From RGIG5579 sp045602025 (lineage in GTDB: Bacteria > Bacillota > Clostridia > Oscillospirales > SIG627), in NCBI GenBank assembly GCA_045602025.1, contig JAZSAT010000045.1, positions 1-32,764 of the forward strand: a DNA stretch of 32,764 nt. Direction: 5' to 3'. Below, one piece after another: positions 24,779 to 31,670 of the stretch. Position numbers and translations under genes: made by a program. The notes below the pieces were generated by a model. The model searched no databases. It was not told the DNA's origin and worked only from the letters and a program-made list of their open reading frames with translations. The number at the start of each line of letters is the position of its first letter. The first letter of the stretch is position 1.

Positions 24779-24946
24779 TCAATTTAATTTTGCTTTGGTA
24801 AATTTCCCTATTGAGGCTTGCAGCGGAACCGCTGCTCTTCCTGTTGCAACATCTCCTCTGTCTGCGCCTGTTCGGCTTGCCAATCGCTGTGTTGCTGCCA
24901 CTCCTTTTTGCTCACTTACTCCGCGATGCGGCGTTCGCAAACGCCC
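24779..24946. other. GC-richer cassette between the two tRNA-Trp 5' repeats
   Basis: About 168 bp, visibly richer in G+C than the neighbouring intergenic DNA, with a coding-like segment on the minus strand and a TTCGCAAACG/CGTTTGCGAA-type palindrome near one end. Together with copy B of the direct repeat it separates the two tRNA genes. It resembles a remnant of an insertion that duplicated the start of the tRNA. Confidence 0.6.
24808..24915 (-). CDS. Possible 35-residue Gln/Glu-rich peptide within the cassette
   Basis: A GTG at 24913-24915, overlapping the end of another short open frame (ending ERRIAE) in a TAAGTG junction, opens a frame of 35 codons. The peptide starts VSKKEWQQHSDWQAEQAQ and ends RFRCKPQ before TAG. 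Composition is GC-rich and codon-like compared with the surrounding noncoding DNA. No ribosome site of good quality was seen. It looks like the tail of a foreign coding region rather than a functioning gene, so confidence is low. Confidence 0.25.
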   Translation of the reverse strand: MSKKEWQQHSDWQAEQAQTEEMLQQEEQRFRCKPQ

Positions 24947-24970
24947 CCAACTGAGCTATACCCCTATATA
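24947..24970 (-). pseudogene. tRNA-Trp 5' fragment (direct repeat, copy B)
   Basis: The first 19 bases of the tRNA-Trp gene and 5 upstream bases are exactly duplicated here. After GTTGG the sequence diverges into the GC-rich cassette, so no complete tRNA can form. Confidence 0.85.
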
Positions 24971-24978
24971 GAATTTTG

Positions 24979-25055
24979 TGGTGGGCCTTCAGGGACTTGA
25001 ACCCCGGACCGACCGGTTATGAGCCGGCTGCTCTGACCAACTGAGCTAAAGGCCC
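24979..25055 (-). tRNA. tRNA with CAU anticodon (tRNA-Met, elongator; tRNA-Ile2 not excluded)
   Basis: A 77-nt cloverleaf on the minus strand. The acceptor stem is GGGCCTT/AAGGCCC with encoded CCA, the D-arm AGCTCAGTTGGTCAGAGC, the anticodon stem-loop CCGGCTCATAACCGG, and the T-arm contains GGTTCAAGTCC. The first acceptor pair is G-C, so it is not the initiator type. CAU is shared by elongator Met and lysidine-modified Ile2 tRNAs, and sequence alone does not settle it. Confidence 0.92.
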
Positions 25056-25083
25056 ATATAAAATTCGCAGGAATTATTCTAAC

Positions 25084-25114
25084 AAAAAAAAGCCCTTTTG
25101 TCAAGGGCTTTTTT
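25084..25114. terminator. Terminator after the pseudo-carboxypeptidase operon
   Basis: AAGCCCTT (25090-25097) and AAGGGCTT (25103-25110) form a hairpin with an A-run on one side and TTTTTT on the other, immediately after the stop at 25116. Confidence 0.85.
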
Positions 25115-25115
25115 G

Positions 25116-26819
25116 TTATTTATTTTTTCTGTAATTACCGCTTTGCGGTTCTCTGCCGGTTGGGGGCCTTCTTTGAGAAGAAGTGGTTCGGTATACCTCT
25201 CTTTTCTGAGAAGAGACGGAAGAAGATCTTCTTTGTCCTGAAGCATTTCCCCTGTTTTGCGGTACAACAGGCTTTGTACGATACTTTTCGGGAAGTTTCG
25301 CCACCGCCTTATGAACAGGTGCATTTTTTCTGCCCCTTGGTGTTTCCTGCACCTCGGATTCCCCTTGCAACACCTGGAATCCCGCCTGAAGGGCGCGGCG
25401 CATTTTTCTCATACGCGCTTGTGTTGCTTTTTGCTCTGCAAGACGCACTTTTTTCATTCTTTTCTTTTCCATTTCCATCATCTCGGAAATGATTCGGTTT
25501 CTTTCTTCATTACGCTTTTTGTACTGGTCAAAAAGTACATAAAAAAGATACAGTACATAGAACACCGCAGCAAGGATCGCCAGGATCAGAATCACCTTTG
25601 CCGGGCCGCGTGAAAAGAAGCTTTTTACAGCATCCCAAGCAACAAGACCGCGGGAAAGACCGATATTGCTTTGTGCCACAAGAGGAACAGAACCGATCTC
25701 CTCTCCCTGATAAAACACCTTTATCTGCCCATAGGTAGTTCCCTCAATGATCGGTGCGGTAAAGGTCTTTTTATTGGTCTCAACCTTTGTGGTAACTTCT
25801 GTTTCAAGGTCCGCCTCAATGGGAAGGAGAAGCTCCATATTTTCACCGGTTACCAGGATCATATGATCCACACCGGAAGCAAGACGAACACCGCATTCGC
25901 AAATGATCTTACCGGAAGGGATCACCTCGCGAACAGCAAAGGTGTTTTCCGCCCATTCCAAAAGATTTTTGGCATCGCGGTAAGAGGAAATATCCGTACC
26001 GTTTTGCTTTTCACTGCGGTCAACACCGCCTGAAACAACCACCATATATTTGCTGTTTTTCACTTCACGCATGGTTGCCACACAGTATCCCGCACGGGAG
26101 GTATAGCCCGCCACCATTCCTCGGACACCTTCCATATAATAATCGGTCACATAGGAATAAGGCACTAGGGCATTTTTGTTGGTATATACTCTCTCTTTTG
26201 TCAGATTGGTTGCAGGAATCTTAATCTTGGGTGTTTCCGACAAAAGCATAAAGTCGTTCACTCGGTAAAGCGCCTTGCAAAGAAGCAAAACATCGGAAAG
26301 CGTGGTATACATAGTAGCAGAATCCACACCGGTAGGGTTGGAATAATAGGTGTTTTCCATCCCCATCTTCTTCGCCCGATCGTTCATCTGCTCCACGAAA
26401 GAGGAAATGTTCCCGCCTACGGTAGATGCCAGGACCAAAGCAGCATCATTGGCATTTTGCACCACAAGACCGGAAAGCAAGCTGTCAAAGGGAATGATCT
26501 CCCCTGGCTGGAGCTTCATGGAAGTGCCTCCTGCAGAAGAAAGCATTTCTTCGGTTACGGTTACATTCACATTTCCGTTTTTGGCACGGTACTCAAAAGA
26601 AAGAAGCGATGTCATCAGTTTCGTAAAGGCGGCGGGGTCCAGTCTCCCGTCTAAATTTTTGGAATAGAGGATATCCTCCGTTTCCAGATTATATACAACA
26701 GCAGCGGCAGAGGCTACCTCCGGCGCGCCGTCAAAGGAAACTGCAAAAACAGGAAAAAGCGACAGCAAAAAAACTGCCGCCAGCAGACTGCAAATTGTTT
26801 TTACGCAATTCTGCTTCAT
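25116..26819 (-). CDS. DacA-like (peptidase S11) protein with all catalytic motifs lost; membrane-anchored, basic tail
   Basis: This 567-residue protein has a signal peptide (about 1-33) and an S11 D-alanyl-D-alanine carboxypeptidase fold recognisable from AAVVYNLETEDILYSKN to AGYCVATMREVKNSKYMVVVSGG. All three active-site motifs are altered. The nucleophile motif SxxK reads AFTK (A64-F65-T66-K67), SxN reads NAN (N122-N124), and KTG reads VAG (V236-G238). A transmembrane helix (VILILAILAAVFYVLYLFYVLF) lies near residue 430 and is followed by a cytoplasmic tail of about 120 residues, first a charged helix (MEKKRMKKVRLAEQKATQAR), then Arg/Ser/Gln-rich and disordered. Usual DacA proteins are about 400 residues. 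The ATG overlaps ribF. It is probably a non-catalytic peptidoglycan-binding or scaffold protein. Confidence 0.88.
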   Translation of the reverse strand: MKQNCVKTICSLLAAVFLLSLFPVFAVSFDGAPEVASAAAVVYNLETEDILYSKNLDGRLDPAAFTKLMTSLLSFEYRAKNGNVNVTVTEEMLSSAGGTSMKLQPGEIIPFDSLLSGLVVQNANDAALVLASTVGGNISSFVEQMNDRAKKMGMENTYYSNPTGVDSATMYTTLSDVLLLCKALYRVNDFMLLSETPKIKIPATNLTKERVYTNKNALVPYSYVTDYYMEGVRGMVAGYTSRAGYCVATMREVKNSKYMVVVSGGVDRSEKQNGTDISSYRDAKNLLEWAENTFAVREVIPSGKIICECGVRLASGVDHMILVTGENMELLLPIEADLETEVTTKVETNKKTFTAPIIEGTTYGQIKVFYQGEEIGSVPLVAQSNIGLSRGLVAWDAVKSFFSRGPAKVILILAILAAVFYVLYLFYVLFDQYKKRNEERNRIISEMMEMEKKRMKKVRLAEQKATQARMRKMRRALQAGFQVLQGESEVQETPRGRKNAPVHKAVAKLPEKYRTKPVVPQNRGNASGQRRSSSVSSQKREVYRTTSSQRRPPTGREPQSGNYRKNK

Positions 26820-27733
26820 TTTTTCTCCTTCCAGAAAAGAAGGGCTTCCTCCCTGTCTTTTCCAATTTGTTTTTTTAATTCCTCCACAGATGCAAAGCGG
26901 ACCTCGGGTCTCAAAAACTTATGAAACTCTACCCGTACCTCTTTGCCGTAAAGATCTCCGTTAAAATCAAAAAGATGCGTTTCTGCAAGGATGCGGTCGT
27001 CGTGATCCACTGTAGGACGGCTGCCTACATTGCATACACCGAAATGCTCCTTTTGATCAAATGTAACGCGGACTGCATAAACCCCTTTTTTGGGTGTAAC
27101 ATACTCCTCGGGAAACACCTGATTCAGTGTAGGAAAGCCGATACGGGCACCCAAATGCTTCCCATGAAGTACAGGAAAACAAATGGAATAGGGTCTGCCC
27201 AAAAGAACGCCTGCCTCTTCCACCTTGCCTTCCCCCAAAAGATGGCGGATCCGAGTGGAAGAAACCGTTTCACCGGCAAAGCATACGGCATCGGCAGCGA
27301 AAACACGCGCTCCGCGCTTTTCCATATATTCCTTCAAAAAAGCAGCATCTCCGGCTCCGTTTTTTCCAAAACGGAAATTGAAGCCGCAAAATACTTTTTC
27401 TGCGGAAAGTCGTCTTATGAGAATTTCCTCGCAAAAAGCTTCGGGCGACAGATCTCTCACCCGCTCAAAATCCTCTAAGATCAAATGAGAAACACCCATT
27501 TTTTGCAGGATCTTCTCCTTGTCCTTGTTGGAAATAATATTACCCGAGGAAAAATTTCCCTTCATAATATGTTCGGGATGACGGCGAAAACTCCAGACAA
27601 TAGAAATAAGTCCTTCTTTTTTTGCTGTCTCCACACAAGAATTTACAATTTTTTGATGTCCAACATGGATCCCGTCAAAATTGCCCAGAGCAACACAGGT
27701 ACCCGGAGTTTTTTTGTCGGTGAAAAATGTCAT
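26816..27733 (-). CDS. ribF: Bifunctional riboflavin kinase/FAD synthetase
   Basis: This 305-residue cytoplasmic enzyme has an N-terminal FMN adenylyltransferase domain with GNFDGIHVGHQKIV (HxGH nucleotide-binding motif), FNFRFGKNGAGD and SSTRIRHLLGEG. The C-terminal riboflavin kinase domain contains GARIGFPTLNQ, PKKGVYAV and RPTVDHDD, and ends with EVRVEFHKFLRPE. It converts riboflavin to FMN and then FAD. Start: ATG at 27733, one base after the preceding cyclophilin's stop, with GGAAG inside that gene's end. The next gene overlaps by 4 bases. FAD supply fits the flavoprotein elsewhere in the window, but they are not linked transcriptionally. Confidence 0.97.
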   Translation of the reverse strand: MTFFTDKKTPGTCVALGNFDGIHVGHQKIVNSCVETAKKEGLISIVWSFRRHPEHIMKGNFSSGNIISNKDKEKILQKMGVSHLILEDFERVRDLSPEAFCEEILIRRLSAEKVFCGFNFRFGKNGAGDAAFLKEYMEKRGARVFAADAVCFAGETVSSTRIRHLLGEGKVEEAGVLLGRPYSICFPVLHGKHLGARIGFPTLNQVFPEEYVTPKKGVYAVRVTFDQKEHFGVCNVGSRPTVDHDDRILAETHLFDFNGDLYGKEVRVEFHKFLRPEVRFASVEELKKQIGKDREEALLFWKEKK

Positions 27734-27734
27734 T

Positions 27735-28247
27735 TTACGCTTCCTTTACGAAATAAACTTCTTTCATTTTCTGATCTTCCACAGGCTTATCGGAAAAGTC
27801 GGTCATTACATCGCAGATCTCATCTACAACCTCGATACCTTCCAAAAGCTTTCCGAAAGCGGCATACTGTCCGTCAAGATGGGGAGCATCCTTATGCATA
27901 ACAAAAAACTGGCTGCCTGCGGAATCGGGTGCCATAGCTCTTGCCATGGAAAGAACACCGCGGGTATGGCGGAGATTGTTCTCTACACCGTTGGCGGAAA
28001 ATTCGCCCTTGATGGTCCAGCCGGGACCGCCTGTGCCTCTCCCCTGAGGGCAACCGCCCTGGATCATAAAGCCGGGGATCACACGGTGGAAAATAAGGCC
28101 GTTATAAAAGCCTCCGTCCACAAGCTTCTGAAAATTCTTTACGGTAATGGGAGCGGTTTCGGGATAAAGCTCTGCTACCATCTCCTTGCCGTTTTCCATT
28201 ACGATCTTTACAAAATTGGTTTTTTCTTCACTTTTTACAAATGCCAT
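27735..28247 (-). CDS. Cytoplasmic cyclophilin-type peptidyl-prolyl cis-trans isomerase
   Basis: This 170-residue cyclophilin has the catalytic arginine in FHRVIPGFMIQGGCPQGRGTG, the AGSQFFVMH block, and HLDGQYAAFGKLLEGIEVVDEI. It has no signal peptide. Start: ATG at 28247 after GAGAGGAAAAG. It directly follows a second, exported cyclophilin gene 15 bases upstream. The two share most motifs, so they are a duplicated pair split between cell compartments. Role: assistance of proline-limited folding. Confidence 0.95.
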   Translation of the reverse strand: MAFVKSEEKTNFVKIVMENGKEMVAELYPETAPITVKNFQKLVDGGFYNGLIFHRVIPGFMIQGGCPQGRGTGGPGWTIKGEFSANGVENNLRHTRGVLSMARAMAPDSAGSQFFVMHKDAPHLDGQYAAFGKLLEGIEVVDEICDVMTDFSDKPVEDQKMKEVYFVKEA

Positions 28248-28262
28248 AATTCTTTTCCTCTC

Positions 28263-28928
28263 TTATTCAGCAGTCTTTACTTCTTCATCGGACTTTGCTA
28301 CAAAATAAACCTTTTCCATTTTCTGTTCTTCCACAGGCTTATCGTACATATCACAAGTTACGGAAGCAATGCGATCCACCACATCCATACCGCTGATCAC
28401 CTTACCAAAAGCGGCATACTGTCCGTCAAGATGAGCACAGCCGGAGGTGGAATGGCAGATAAAAAACTGACTGCCCGCCGTATCAAAACCACTGTATTGA
28501 TTTCCGGTTCTTCCCATAGAGATGACCCCTCTCTCGTGGGAGATGGGATTGTCCACACCGTTGGCGGAAAATTCCCCCTTAATGGTCCAGCCGGGGCCAC
28601 CGGTGCCGACACCCTCGGGACAACCGCCCTGGATCATAAAGCCTGCGATCACACGGTGGAAGATAATGCCGTCATAGAATTTTTGCGATACGAGCTTTTG
28701 GAAATTCTCTACGGTAATGGGTGCTTTATCGGGATAAAGCTCCACCAGGATCTTTTCACCCGTGGTCATCTGAATGCAAACATAATTTGTCACCTCTTCG
28801 GAAGGTACAAAGGTTACTCCATCCAATTCAAGAGGGTCATCCTTTGCGTTCTCTTTTCCGCAGGAAACAAGGAGAAAAAGAGAAACAAGAGCAAGAATCA
28901 GCGCAAAAATACGAAAACTTTTTTTCAT
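28263..28928 (-). CDS. Exported cyclophilin-type peptidyl-prolyl isomerase (lipoprotein)
   Basis: This protein of about 221 residues has a lipoprotein signal: MKKSFRIFALILALVSLFLLVSCG, with lipobox LVSC. It is followed by a short acidic linker and a cyclophilin domain with FHRVIAGFMIQGGCPEGVGTGGPGW, AGSQFFICHST and HLDGQYAAFGKVISGMDVVDRI. It is probably anchored on the outer face of the membrane, where it assists folding of secreted proteins. Start: ATG at 28928, which overlaps the stop of the upstream small gene (ATGA) and so is likely translated by coupling; no separate strong ribosome site is visible. A TTG at 28949 in frame was rejected. Confidence 0.93.
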   Translation of the reverse strand: MKKSFRIFALILALVSLFLLVSCGKENAKDDPLELDGVTFVPSEEVTNYVCIQMTTGEKILVELYPDKAPITVENFQKLVSQKFYDGIIFHRVIAGFMIQGGCPEGVGTGGPGWTIKGEFSANGVDNPISHERGVISMGRTGNQYSGFDTAGSQFFICHSTSGCAHLDGQYAAFGKVISGMDVVDRIASVTCDMYDKPVEEQKMEKVYFVAKSDEEVKTAE

Positions 28929-29260
28929 CGGTAATATTTGAAGTAACAAACGATACTTCTTTCCTTTCCTTGAATTTCATCATAGCCGGTAAAGATCACG
29001 CCGTCGTGGCTCATCAGTTCCCCCGACTGGACTTCTTCGTCCCGACATTTGAAAACAGACTCGGTCTCGCTATTGACGAAGACCCAGCCCGCCTTGACAC
29101 AGATATACGCATCTTTACAAAGCACCACATCCCCTTTTTCCTGGCGCTCGGTTACATACTTTAAGATCTTACTGTCATACCGTTTTGCCGCCTCCCTGCG
29201 ATAGGAGGGAGATGAGAAATACCGGTCGGGGAACAGTTTTTGATATAATTTTTTGAACAT
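28925..29260 (-). CDS. Hypothetical protein of 111 residues, first gene of the cyclophilin-ribF operon
   Basis: This short soluble protein was not recognised. It has a basic N-terminus (MFKKLYQKLFPDRYFSSPSYRREAAKRYDSK) and a C-terminal part predicted to be beta-rich (DVVLCKDAYICVKAGWVFVNSETESVFKCRDEEVQ ... VICF-like end). The second half ends CYFKYYR. It has no signal peptide or membrane segment. The ATG lies 7 bases from the end of a perfect promoter, so the message appears to begin at or next to the start codon, and no ribosome site precedes it. Its stop overlaps the start of the exported cyclophilin gene. Confidence 0.7.
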   Translation of the reverse strand: MFKKLYQKLFPDRYFSSPSYRREAAKRYDSKILKYVTERQEKGDVVLCKDAYICVKAGWVFVNSETESVFKCRDEEVQSGELMSHDGVIFTGYDEIQGKERSIVCYFKYYR

Positions 29261-29266
29261 ATTATC

Positions 29267-29295
29267 ATTATAGATTCATTCCCTTTTTCTGTCAA
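29267..29295 (-). promoter_or_regulatory. Sigma-A promoter placed directly at the start codon (leaderless arrangement)
   Basis: On the minus strand, perfect TTGACA (29290-29295), a 17-base spacer and perfect TATAAT (29267-29272). Usual spacing puts +1 at 29260, the A of the ATG. Confidence 0.75.
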
Positions 29296-29315
29296 GGAAA
29301 AGACAGAAAAAAGGG
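29281..29315. promoter_or_regulatory. Inverted repeat overlapping the -35 of the cyclophilin-ribF promoter
   Basis: CCCTTTTTCTGTC (29281-29293) and GACAGAAAAAAGGG (29302-29315) pair over 13 bases with one extra A and an 8-base centre. They cover the -35 box and upstream side, between two divergent promoters. It could be a regulator site or a hairpin. Confidence 0.5.
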
Positions 29316-29360
29316 AGAAAGAAAAAATGAAAAAAAGATGGGAAAAATCCCTGTAATTTA

Positions 29361-29389
29361 TTGACATTTTGTTTAAAAAAATGTATCAT
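29361..29389 (+). promoter_or_regulatory. Sigma-A promoter of the potABCD operon
   Basis: TTGACA (29361-29366), a 17-base spacer and TATCAT (29384-29389). A leader of about 68 bases follows, ending in AAGGAGGT 6 bases before the potA ATG. Confidence 0.75.
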
Positions 29390-29464
29390 TATTTTGTGAA
29401 TTTATGCAGTGTATTTCCTTGTACTTTCCTGACAAGAGAAGCACAAAAGCAAGGAGGTAGATAA

Positions 29465-30874
29465 ATGAAAAACAATGTCTCCGGAACGGACGTACTCATT
29501 CGTCTGGAAGACCTTTGTAAATCGTTCGATAACGAGCAAATTCTGAAAAGTGTAAATCTGTATATCCGCGATAAGGAGTTCGTGACCCTTCTCGGTCCTT
29601 CCGGCTGCGGTAAAACAACCATTTTACGCTGTATTGCAGGGTTTGAAACCCCCGATGAAGGAAAAATCACCTTTGAAGGTGAAGATCTTTTATCCACTCC
29701 CGCGCATCAGCGTCCCATCAACACGGTTTTTCAGAAATATGCTCTTTTTCCGCATCTGAATGTTTTTGATAATGTAGCATTCGGCTTGCGCATAAAAAAG
29801 ACTCCGGAAAAGGAGATCCGTCAAAAGGTCAGAAAAATGCTTACCATGGTGGACCTGAAGGGTTATGAAAAAAGACCCATCTCCAAGCTTTCCGGCGGTC
29901 AACAGCAAAGAGTTGCCATTGCCCGTGCACTGGTCAATATGCCGCGCCTTCTGCTTCTTGACGAGCCCTTGGGAGCTCTTGACTTAAAGCTTCGAAAGGA
30001 TATGCAGCTGGAGCTGAAAAATCTTCACCGCAGATCCGGCATCACCTTTCTCTATGTAACCCACGATCAGGAAGAAGCCCTTACCATGAGTGACACCATC
30101 GTGGTTATGAAATCCGGTACCATTCAGCAGATCGGCTCTCCTCACGACATTTACAACGAGCCTGCAAATGCTTTTGTTGCAGACTTTATCGGCGAAAGCA
30201 ATATCTTCGATGCCAAAATGGAGGAAGACTGCAAGGTAAGCCTTTGCGGTGCCGTATTTGACTGCGTTGACCCGAAGCCCTCGCGCCTGGTGGATGTAGT
30301 AATCCGCCCCGAGGATGTAGAGATCGTTTCTCCCGAAAAGGGACAGGTAAAAGGTCTTGTGGAAGCAAGCCTTTTCAAAGGTGTTCATTATGAAATGACC
30401 GTTTCCTGCGAAGGGGAAACCTGGATCATTCATTCTACCCGATGTGTGGAAGCGGGTGAGACCATTGGCATGAAGGTTGCCCCCGAGAACATCCACATTA
30501 TGAAAAGAATGTTCCCCGAGGAAGAAAACATCGTCGATGCAGTTGTCACAGAAAAGGCCGAAGAAGAAGGCCTTTATGAGATCGCCTTCGACGGTGAAAA
30601 ATTCCTGATTTCTTCAGAAGCCTCCCTGGAAGCGGGACAGAGCATTCAGATTGCCATTGCCCCCTCCGACATTGAGCTTTGCGATCCGGAAGAAGAGGTT
30701 TTCTCCGGACTGCTTGACAGTGTGGTATGGAAGGGCAGCTACTACGAAATGATCCTCATTTCCGAAAACCGCCGCTGGCTGATCCACAGCCAGATGGACG
30801 AGCAGGCAGGATCCGAAGTATCCTTCCGTCCGAAGCCCTCCTCTCTTCGAATTGTGAAAGGAGAGGAAAAGTGA
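29465..30874 (+). CDS. potA: Spermidine/putrescine ABC transporter ATP-binding protein with extended C-terminus
   Basis: This 469-residue protein has a complete ABC ATPase domain: Walker A GPSGCGKT (44-51), Q-loop Q90, signature LSGGQQQR (142-149), Walker B RLLLLDEP (161-168) and switch His200. It is of the PotA type (RPINTVFQKYALFPHLNVFDNVAFGL). After residue 240 come three successive TOBE-like segments instead of the usual one or two: VKGLVEASLFKGVHYEM to IHIMK (295-347), IVDAVVTEKAEEEGLYEI to IELCD (356-407), and FSGLLDSVVWKGSYYEM to LRIVK (413-465). The first and third are clearly repeats of each other. Start: ATG at 29465 after AAGGAGGT. It overlaps potB by 4 bases. Confidence 0.95.
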   Translation: MKNNVSGTDVLIRLEDLCKSFDNEQILKSVNLYIRDKEFVTLLGPSGCGKTTILRCIAGFETPDEGKITFEGEDLLSTPAHQRPINTVFQKYALFPHLNVFDNVAFGLRIKKTPEKEIRQKVRKMLTMVDLKGYEKRPISKLSGGQQQRVAIARALVNMPRLLLLDEPLGALDLKLRKDMQLELKNLHRRSGITFLYVTHDQEEALTMSDTIVVMKSGTIQQIGSPHDIYNEPANAFVADFIGESNIFDAKMEEDCKVSLCGAVFDCVDPKPSRLVDVVIRPEDVEIVSPEKGQVKGLVEASLFKGVHYEMTVSCEGETWIIHSTRCVEAGETIGMKVAPENIHIMKRMFPEEENIVDAVVTEKAEEEGLYEIAFDGEKFLISSEASLEAGQSIQIAIAPSDIELCDPEEEVFSGLLDSVVWKGSYYEMILISENRRWLIHSQMDEQAGSEVSFRPKPSSLRIVKGEEK

Positions 30875-31659
30875 AGTCAAAAAAGCCTTTGATCCCCTAT
30901 CTTTTCTGGATGGCAGCCTTTACCGTGATTCCGTTGGGAATGGTAATCTACTATGCCTTTACAAAAGACGGTTCTTTTACCCTGGAAAACTTCAAGCACA
31001 TTGCCATGAACAAAGAGGTTTATCTGGAGTCCTTCTGGATCGCTCTTTTATCTACGGGAATCTGTCTTGTCATCGCTTATCCCTTGGCGCTTTTGATGTC
31101 AAGGATGTCCCCCAGAGGACAAAGAATGATGAATATTCTTGTCATGCTTCCCATGTGGATGAATTTTATTCTTCGCATTTGCTCTCTTGAAGTTATTTTG
31201 ATGCCGGAGGGTGTTCTCAATCACCTTTTCGGATGGGAATCCAATCCTGTTTACTACACCTGGATCGCGGTTGTGATCGGCATTGTGTACAACTATCTTC
31301 CCTTTATGGTCCTTCCCTTATACACCGTTCTTTCCAAAATTTCCAAATCGGTTTTGGAAGCGGGTCGCGACCTTGGATGCAACGGATGGACCCTTTTGTG
31401 GAAGGTCATATTTCCCTTGTCCGTGCCCGGCGTGATCTCGGGCATTACTATGGTATTTGTCCCTGCGGCGTCCAGCTTTGTAATTGCTTCCCGTCTTGGT
31501 GGCTTTAACCTGATCGGCGACACCATCGATGCCTACTACAACAAGAGCTTTGATATGAACGCAGGCAGCATGCTCTCCTTTGTTTTGATGATCGTAATCG
31601 TCATTTCCATGGCGATCATGAATCATTTTGACAAGGACGACGATATCGTTCTGGTTTAG
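30871..31659 (+). CDS. potB: Spermidine/putrescine ABC transporter permease PotB
   Basis: This 262-residue permease has about six membrane segments. The binding-protein-dependent transport EAA loop reads EAGRDLGCNGWTLLWKVIFPLSVPGV. Start: GTG at 30871, in a GTGA overlap with the potA stop, preceded by AAAGGAGAGG. The in-frame extension to 30727 lies within potA and was rejected. It pairs with PotC to form the pore of the polyamine importer. Confidence 0.95.
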   Translation: MKSKKPLIPYLFWMAAFTVIPLGMVIYYAFTKDGSFTLENFKHIAMNKEVYLESFWIALLSTGICLVIAYPLALLMSRMSPRGQRMMNILVMLPMWMNFILRICSLEVILMPEGVLNHLFGWESNPVYYTWIAVVIGIVYNYLPFMVLPLYTVLSKISKSVLEAGRDLGCNGWTLLWKVIFPLSVPGVISGITMVFVPAASSFVIASRLGGFNLIGDTIDAYYNKSFDMNAGSMLSFVLMIVIVISMAIMNHFDKDDDIVLV

Positions 31660-31670
31660 GAGGTGCAGTG

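Noticed and set aside
24818..25000. 60-residue plus-strand open frame across the cassette and the tRNA-Met gene
   Set aside because: It overlaps tRNA sequence and has no ribosome site; the minus strand looks more coding-like.
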